Source: Granulicella sp. UBA5172
GTDB taxonomy: Bacteria > Acidobacteriota > Terriglobia > Terriglobales > Acidobacteriaceae
NCBI GenBank assembly: GCA_002413385.1
Contig: DHWW01000075.1
Coordinates: 1-12,895, forward strand
Length of the DNA: 12,895 bases
Direction of reading: 5' to 3'
Made by a program: the position numbers and the translations under genes. Position 1 is the first letter of the stretch; each line of letters starts with the position of its first letter. The notes beneath the pieces are model-generated. The model was not told the origin of the DNA. It searched no databases and saw nothing but the letters and a program-made list of their open reading frames with translations. Below, piece by piece: positions 8,376 to 12,895 of this stretch.

Positions 8376-8411
8376 GTGACGGCGAGGATCGCTCACCATC
8401 CTCGCCGTCGC
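8376..8411 (+). terminator. Strong stem-loop just after the receptor gene
   Basis: The arms GACGGCGAGGAT (8378-8389) and ATCCTCGCCGTC (8398-8409) are perfect 12-bp reverse complements around an 8-base loop. A G-U and a G-C pair extend the stem to 14 bp. It begins 10 bases after the receptor stop codon. There is no T tract after it, so it is not a standard intrinsic terminator. It may partly stop transcription or protect the upstream mRNA from 3' decay, which would let the receptor be made at a different level from the downstream enzymes. Confidence 0.6.
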
Positions 8412-8440
8412 ATCACCACTCCCCATCGAGGATTTCTTCC

Positions 8441-9412
8441 ATGCATCTTGATCGCCGTCAGTTCGTAGCTGGAGCCGCAACCTTTGCGGGTTGTGCCTTG
8501 GCTCCGGCCGTGCTCCGGGCGCAAAAGCCCCTCTATCCTGCCCATCACCTTCCCTTCCACATCGCGGTGATCAACGACGAGATTTCTCCGGACTTCGATC
8601 ACGCCTGTCATGTCGCGGCCGTGGAGTTCGGACTCAGCTTCATCGAATTGCGCGGACTCTGGGGCAAGAACGTCACCGCCCTCTCCGATGCAGAAATCAG
8701 CGAGGCGCGCCGGATCCTGGCGAAGTACAAGCTGACCGTCACGGACATCGCCAGTCCACTTTTCAAGACGGAGTTTTCCGGGGGGCAGGCTGCGCCGGGA
8801 GCTCACGTCGATCAATTTGGCGCGGACTGGCCGTATGCGCGGCAGCCAGAGGTGCTGGAACGCTGCATTCATCTGGCAAAATCCTTTTCGACTCCCCGGA
8901 TCCGTTGTTTTGACTTCGTGCGCCTGGCAAACCCGGAGCCCTTTCGGCCGGAGATCTACGAGCAGTTGCGCAAGGCGTCGACCGCGCTGGCGAAAGAGAA
9001 CCTGATTCTGCTGCTGGAGAATGAACACACCTGCAACACCGCCACCGGTGCCGAGGCTGCGGCGACTCTCGCCGCGGTGCAGAACAGCAACTTCATGCTG
9101 AACTGGGATCCTGGCAATGCCGCGGCCGCCGGAGATGATCCGTACCCCCACGGCTACGATTTACTGCCAAAGGACCGCGTCGGCCACTGTCATTGCAAAG
9201 ACGTAATCCGGCGGACGGACGGCCAGCCGCCCTGGGCCGCAGTGGGCACCGGAATGATCGACTGGAAGGGCCAGATTCAAGCGCTCATCCGCCAGAACTT
9301 CCACTACACGCTGTCGCTCGAGACGCACTGGCGCGGTGCCGGTTCAGCCGAGGAGTCCACCCGGCAATCCATGGCCGGCCTGCAAAAGATTCTCTCCGAG
9401 GTCAGCGCCTGA
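8441..9412 (+). CDS. Tat-exported xylose isomerase-like TIM barrel, copy 2
   Basis: This 323-residue member of the sugar phosphate isomerase/epimerase family has a Tat signal, DRRQFVAGAA at residues 4-13. The export signal probably ends near LRAQ (25-28), although FAGC at 15-18 is close to a lipobox and could make it a lipoprotein. The TIM barrel shows a full set of expected metal ligands: LLENEH (E193, H196), NWDPGN (D223), HCHCKD (H249, H251, D254) and LSLETHW (E294). It should therefore bind a divalent metal and isomerise, epimerise or eliminate on a keto/aldo sugar. ATG 8441 is backed by GAGGA at 8428-8432. It follows the hairpin after the receptor and precedes the broken VOC gene by 41 bases. 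Its sequence differs clearly from the other two barrels, so it is not a recent duplicate. The substrate is unknown. Confidence 0.87.
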   Translation: MHLDRRQFVAGAATFAGCALAPAVLRAQKPLYPAHHLPFHIAVINDEISPDFDHACHVAAVEFGLSFIELRGLWGKNVTALSDAEISEARRILAKYKLTVTDIASPLFKTEFSGGQAAPGAHVDQFGADWPYARQPEVLERCIHLAKSFSTPRIRCFDFVRLANPEPFRPEIYEQLRKASTALAKENLILLLENEHTCNTATGAEAAATLAAVQNSNFMLNWDPGNAAAAGDDPYPHGYDLLPKDRVGHCHCKDVIRRTDGQPPWAAVGTGMIDWKGQIQALIRQNFHYTLSLETHWRGAGSAEESTRQSMAGLQKILSEVSA

Positions 9413-9453
9413 CGCTTCTCCTCCCAACCTCCACTCTCTTGACAGAGGCACAG

Positions 9454-10463
9454 ATGAACACACACCCGAAAGGTTCCCAAATGCGTCTACGCTCCATTAC
9501 CAGCCTGCGAAACATGGTTATGTTCCTGACCGGTCTGATTCTGCTCGCCGTGCCGCAACTCCGCGCGCAGGACACGGCCCCGAAACGTCCCAGGATCACG
9601 GGCATCTCGCACGTGGGATACTTCGTTTCAGATCTGCCGAAGGCGATCGCCTTCTGGCATGATTTTCTCGGATTCGACGAGTCCTACGACTTGAAAAAGA
9701 AGAATAGCGATGAGGTTCGCATCGCGTTCATCAAGATCAACGATCACCAGCACATTGAGCTGTTCAATGAGCCGCCAACAGCGCCGCCAAACTTCATGAG
9801 CCATCTCTGCTTCACCGTCGATGACATTGAGGCGATGCGCACCTATCTTCGCTCGAAGGGGTTCGACGTCAAGCCGGGCAACGGAGGTAAGACCCGGACA
9901 GGCGATTACGCCTTTGAGATCAAGGACCCGGACGGCATGCTGGTGGAGTTCGTGCAGGGTCTGCCCACCGGGATGGAGGCACAGGCGGCGGGGAAATTCA
10001 TGCCTGCCACCCGCATTTCAGACCAGCCTCTACCACCTCGGCTTCCTCGTCGGGAACAGTGAGAAGTCGATCGCCTTTTACCACGACGTACTCGGCTTCA
10101 AGGAGACGTGGCGTGGCGGAGCAAACCCCAACGAGCTGAGCTGGATCAACATGCAGGTTCCTGACGGCACGGATTACGTGGAGTTCATGCTCTATCGCAA
10201 ACTGCCGGCAACCTTCGGAACCAAGAACCACATCTCGCTGCTGGTGCCGGACGTGCAGAAAGCCATCACTCAGCTTGAAGCACGGCCGTACTTCAAGACC
10301 TACGGCAAGGGGCTCCAAATGCAGGTCGGCAAGAATGGCAAGCGGCAGGTCAACCTCTATGATCTCCGACGGCACCCGTGTAGAGCTCATGGAGTCCCAT
10401 ACAGTGGACGGCAAGCCCGTAACCTCCTCCACCGCACCTCCGCCGCCTCCATCGCAGAACTAA
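9454..10463 (+). pseudogene. Exported two-domain VOC (glyoxalase/extradiol dioxygenase fold) protein, split by two frameshifts
   Basis: The intended product is about 335 residues: a Sec signal (MVMFLTGLILLAVPQLRAQ) and two vicinal-oxygen-chelate domains. Domain 1 has HVGYFV (H53), HIELF (E102), HLCFTV (H117) and MLVEFV (E165), with KDPDG at 158-161. It continues in frame to about RISD (10018-10023). Domain 2 lies one frame on: YHLGFLV, YVEFML, HISLLV, up to NLYD at 10352-10363. The rest, DGTRVELMESHTVDGK, is in the third frame and ends with TAA at 10461-10463. One extra base in CAGCCTC (10025-10030) and one in GATCTCCGAC (10361-10370) would explain both shifts. Both domains keep the H/E/H/E metal ligands, so decay is very recent or the shifts are sequence errors. 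ATG 9454 has GAGG at 9445-9448; ATG 9481 (AAGG 9470-9473) gives a more usual signal length. Its role may be a metal-dependent step on the imported sugar. Confidence 0.8.
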
Positions 10464-10558
10464 GTCCACCGAATCGGAGTTCCTGGGACAGCTTCCAGCG
10501 GCCGTCTCGGGAACCCCGCCCACTCTTCTCTGCCCACCCGATCCAATCCGGAGCCACG

Positions 10559-11461
10559 ATGTCGAACCAGCCCACACGCCGCACCTTCTTAGCCGCCGCC
10601 GCCGCCGTGGCCGCTTGCAGTGCGATCCCAACCCTCGCCCTCCCGCCGGACCGCAACATTCGCTTCGGCTACACCGCTATGACCTGGGGTGAAGACGAGC
10701 TGCAGGCCATCGACGACATCGCGGCGGTCGGCTTCCCCGGAATCCAGTTCCGCGCAAATGCGGTGACCGAGTTCAAGCCGGCAGAGCTTAAGGACCTCCT
10801 CGCGCAGCACAAACTCACCTTCGTGGCCCTGTCAAGCGGTGAGATCTCCCTGGACAAACCAGCCGAAGAGCAGATCGCCGCCCACCTCGCCAACGCTCAG
10901 TTCCTCAAGGACTCCGGAGGCCTGTACCTGCAAGTACTGGATCAGTTGAAAAGCTACCCGCGCACAGTGACGCCGGAAGAGTGCAAACAACTCGGCAAGC
11001 TGCTGACGGAGTTGGGGCGCCGCACCGCGGACCTCGGGATCCCGCTCGGCTATCACAACCACATGAACACGATCTCCGAGCACGCATCGAATCTGGATCT
11101 CGTCCTCGAGAACTCCGACCCCAAATATGTCAAGCTGGAGCTCGACACCGCGCACTCCGTAGCGGGCGGCGGCGATCCGGCCAAGGCGATCAAGCTGTAT
11201 CACGACCGTCTTCTGTTCCTTCATCTGAAGGACGTAAGAGACGCTCCCATGACCGGCAAGGCGAAGTATCCGTTCCAGTGGGTAGAGCTCGGCCATGGCC
11301 GCGTAGATCTGCCTGCGGTCTTCGCCGCATTGGATCAGGTGCAGTACAAGGGCTGGGCCGTCGTGGAACTGGATAAGGTTCCCGATCCTCCGCTTACCCC
11401 CAAGCAATGCGCGATCATCAGCCGCGATTATCTCAAGCAGAAGATCGGCGTAAACGTCTAA
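10559..11461 (+). CDS. Tat-exported TIM barrel, IolE-like sugar isomerase/epimerase, copy 3
   Basis: This 300-residue protein begins with a twin-arginine motif (TRRTFLAAAAAVAAC, residues 6-20). The very short Ala core ends in VAAC, which fits a lipobox with Cys20, so a Tat lipoprotein is possible. The TIM barrel resembles the IolE (inosose dehydratase)/hydroxypyruvate isomerase branch: GYHNHM (H166, H168), LELDTAH (D196, H199), FLHLKD (H222, K224, D225), VELGHGRVD (242-250) and VVELD (E270). These suggest a metal-dependent isomerase, epimerase or dehydratase acting on a keto sugar or cyclitol. ATG 10559 has GGAG at 10550-10553 and starts the Tat signal. The same frame is open upstream to 9821 only because the VOC gene is frameshifted; that extension is not part of this protein. 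It precedes the dehydrogenase by 101 bases. I cannot name the substrate. Confidence 0.87.
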   Translation: MSNQPTRRTFLAAAAAVAACSAIPTLALPPDRNIRFGYTAMTWGEDELQAIDDIAAVGFPGIQFRANAVTEFKPAELKDLLAQHKLTFVALSSGEISLDKPAEEQIAAHLANAQFLKDSGGLYLQVLDQLKSYPRTVTPEECKQLGKLLTELGRRTADLGIPLGYHNHMNTISEHASNLDLVLENSDPKYVKLELDTAHSVAGGGDPAKAIKLYHDRLLFLHLKDVRDAPMTGKAKYPFQWVELGHGRVDLPAVFAALDQVQYKGWAVVELDKVPDPPLTPKQCAIISRDYLKQKIGVNV

Positions 11462-11562
11462 CGATCTGTGCGCACGCGAGCATCTCGCCGCCGAAGGACC
11501 TTCGTCCCGTGCCAGGTCTCCTGTTCGTTCCCGATCTGTATCGTTCTGACTCGAGGAGAAGA

Positions 11563-12567
11563 ATGCGCGTAGGCATCATCGGTACCGGAGCCATCTCACA
11601 CAAGCACGCGCTGGCCTATCGGAATCTGGGCTTTCCCATCGTGGCCTGCACAAACACTACGGCCTCCCGCGGCCGTGATTTCGCCCGGACGCATGACGCG
11701 GAGTTTGTCAGCACCGTCGAGGAGCTCTGTGCGCATCCACTCGTGGACTACGTCGATCTCTGCACCCTGCCCAACTTCCGGCTGCCCATAGTGGAACTCT
11801 GCGCCCGGAGCCGCAAGCATGTCCTTGTCCAGAAGCCCATGGCCATCGACGTGGACACCGCGTCACGGATGATCCAGATCGCTGAGGACGCAGGGATCCA
11901 GCTTGGTGTGGTCAGTCAACACCGGTTCGACGACTCCGTGATCTTTCTCAAACAGGCGATCACCGATGGCCGGCTCGGTCGCATTCTGCAGGCAGACTCC
12001 TACGTCAAGTGGTGGCGCTCCGAGGAGTATTACAGTCGCCCGATCAAAGGCACCTGGGCCGGAGAGGGCGGTGGAGCGCTGATGAATCAAGGCATCCATC
12101 ACATCGACCTGCTGCTCTACCTGGCAGGCTCGGTGTCCGAAGTCGCGGCCATGTGGCAGCTGGGATCCATGCACCGCATCGAATCTGAGGACTCCATCAG
12201 CGCCCTGCTGCGCTTCGCCAGTGGCGCCACCGGAGTCATTGAGGCGTCCACCGCTTTTTGGCCCGGCTCCCCGGAGCGGCTGGAGATACACGGGACGCGA
12301 GGCACAGCCATCATCACCGGAGACCAGCTCACACGCTGGGATGTCCTAGACGACTTTGGGGATCCGCCCCCCTTGCATCGGCCGAACGAGTCAGGCGCAT
12401 CCGGCGCGTCGGATCCCATGGCGATCTCCAACGTCTCGTTTGAACGCCAGTTTCTCGATTTTGCTGAGGCCTGTGCGACAGGGCTGCGTCCCCTGAGCTC
12501 CGGATATGACGGGCGGGCGGCAGTGCAACTTGTGCGGGAGATTTACAAAGAGGCAGCGAAGGAGTAG
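11563..12567 (+). CDS. Gfo/Idh/MocA family NAD(P)-dependent oxidoreductase
   Basis: This 334-residue protein is cytoplasmic, with no signal peptide. The N-terminal Rossmann fold starts with VGIIGTGAIS (residues 3-12) for NAD(P) binding, followed by VDLCTLP (64-70). The usual EKP motif at the end of the nucleotide domain reads QKP here (Q90, K91, P92, in HVLVQKPMAID). The C-terminal alpha/beta domain carries GGGALMNQGIHHIDLL (169-184), with K91, D182 and H179/H180 as the likely catalytic or substrate-binding set. The family oxidises or reduces hydroxyl/keto groups of sugars and cyclitols. ATG 11563 is preceded by GAGGAG at 11553-11558, so earlier in-frame codons back to 11407, which overlap the previous gene, are not the start. 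It is the last gene of the operon. It may complete catabolism after import or act in a keto-sugar relay with the TIM barrels. Confidence 0.9.
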   Translation: MRVGIIGTGAISHKHALAYRNLGFPIVACTNTTASRGRDFARTHDAEFVSTVEELCAHPLVDYVDLCTLPNFRLPIVELCARSRKHVLVQKPMAIDVDTASRMIQIAEDAGIQLGVVSQHRFDDSVIFLKQAITDGRLGRILQADSYVKWWRSEEYYSRPIKGTWAGEGGGALMNQGIHHIDLLLYLAGSVSEVAAMWQLGSMHRIESEDSISALLRFASGATGVIEASTAFWPGSPERLEIHGTRGTAIITGDQLTRWDVLDDFGDPPPLHRPNESGASGASDPMAISNVSFERQFLDFAEACATGLRPLSSGYDGRAAVQLVREIYKEAAKE

Positions 12568-12895
12568 CTGCCCGGCCTTGGGACGCAGTCATTTCTGTGA
12601 ATACCCTCGCTGATCGTCTTGACTATCTCATGAAGAGTGATTGTGTTCACGTCGTTGAAGTGGACACAACCTGTGTGGGAAACGAGGGTGGCTTACTTCT
12701 TTTTGGGAGGCACGTCTGTGAAGATATCGTCGACTGAGCCCAACCCTCTCACCCAGTTTGCCCCGGCCAACTGGGGCAATAGGCAAAAAGTTCCTCTGAA
12801 TGACGAATTCGACCCAGACTCATCAACTTTTGGTGAGTCCTTATACTAATTAATCGCAGAATGCACAGCTTACATATTTCACCCCATCCTCCCGC
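12568..12895. other. Right-hand tail, no confident gene
   Basis: These 328 bases are visibly more AT-rich than the operon. A plus-strand frame (12637-12849) starts at a GTG without a ribosome binding site and looks random. On the minus strand, a frame open from 12845 to a TAA at 12695-12693 reads LPQLAGANWVRGLGSVDDIF and ends TDVPPKKK, a lysine-rich tail that looks protein-like. It has no usable start and a stop just upstream, so it could be the degraded 3' end of a convergent gene. Inverted repeats occur at 12641-12669 and 12752-12775. Confidence 0.45.
12641..12669. terminator. Stem-loop downstream of the operon
   Basis: TTGTGTTCAC (12641-12650) and GTGGACACAA (12660-12669) pair over 10 positions with one U-G wobble around a 9-base loop. 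It lies 73 bases after the stop codon of the dehydrogenase. There is no T run on either side, so it may be a factor-assisted or bidirectional terminator, or a protein-binding site. It is the best candidate for the 3' border of the operon. Confidence 0.35.

Noticed and set aside
10015..10370. Programmed ribosomal frameshifting in the VOC gene
   Set aside because: Neither site has a slippery heptamer or a Shine-Dalgarno-like stimulator that I can see, and two successive programmed shifts in one gene would be unprecedented for this family; mutation or sequence error is simpler.
12637..12849. 70-residue plus-strand frame after the operon
   Set aside because: GTG start without ribosome binding site, spans the stem-loop, and has no domain or compositional support.

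Overview
The window looks like a carbohydrate-uptake locus from a soil Acidobacteriota, most likely class Terriglobia (Granulicella/Terriglobus/Edaphobacter-like). This placement is inferred from gene types, not from a marker gene. The main clues are a very large Oar-like TonB-dependent receptor with an N-terminal carboxypeptidase-regulatory-like domain and no SusD partner, a winged-helix regulator fused to a transmembrane anchor, and several twin-arginine-exported sugar isomerase-like TIM barrels.

Layout. Positions 1-789 form a decayed left flank. The minus strand carries a broken remnant of a DUF5009/heparan-glucosaminide acetyltransferase-like membrane protein (about 242-420). It runs into an unidentified minus-strand frame that stays open to the window edge. 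Positions 421-789 hold no gene I can support. At 790-2175 (minus) is a membrane-anchored transcriptional regulator. It faces a 332-base divergent intergenic region containing a perfect 12-bp palindrome at 2254-2265. From 2508 to 12567 seven genes all lie on the plus strand with short gaps: Tat-exported TIM barrel 1; an MFS transporter of the anion:cation symporter type; the TonB-dependent receptor; a strong hairpin; Tat-exported TIM barrel 2; an exported two-domain VOC protein broken by two frameshifts; Tat-exported TIM barrel 3; and a cytoplasmic Gfo/Idh/MocA dehydrogenase. Positions 12568-12895 are a more AT-rich tail with a stem-loop and no confident gene.

How the genes may work together (inference). 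The receptor would bring a glycoside, oligosaccharide or sugar acid across the outer membrane. The three isomerase-like proteins and the VOC protein would act on it in the periplasm. The MFS protein would carry the product, perhaps a hexuronate or other sugar acid, across the inner membrane. The NAD(P)-dependent dehydrogenase would oxidise or reduce it in the cytoplasm. The divergent regulator, with its C-terminal domain predicted in the periplasm, could sense the substrate directly. Gfo/Idh/MocA enzymes paired with TIM-barrel isomerases are known from 3-keto-sugar and C-glycoside cleavage pathways, so this is a plausible periplasmic keto-sugar system. The substrate cannot be read from sequence alone.

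The strongest anomaly is the VOC gene. Both halves are intact at protein level, but two single-base frame changes (near 10027 and 10365) separate them. The second falls exactly in the conserved DPDG motif.
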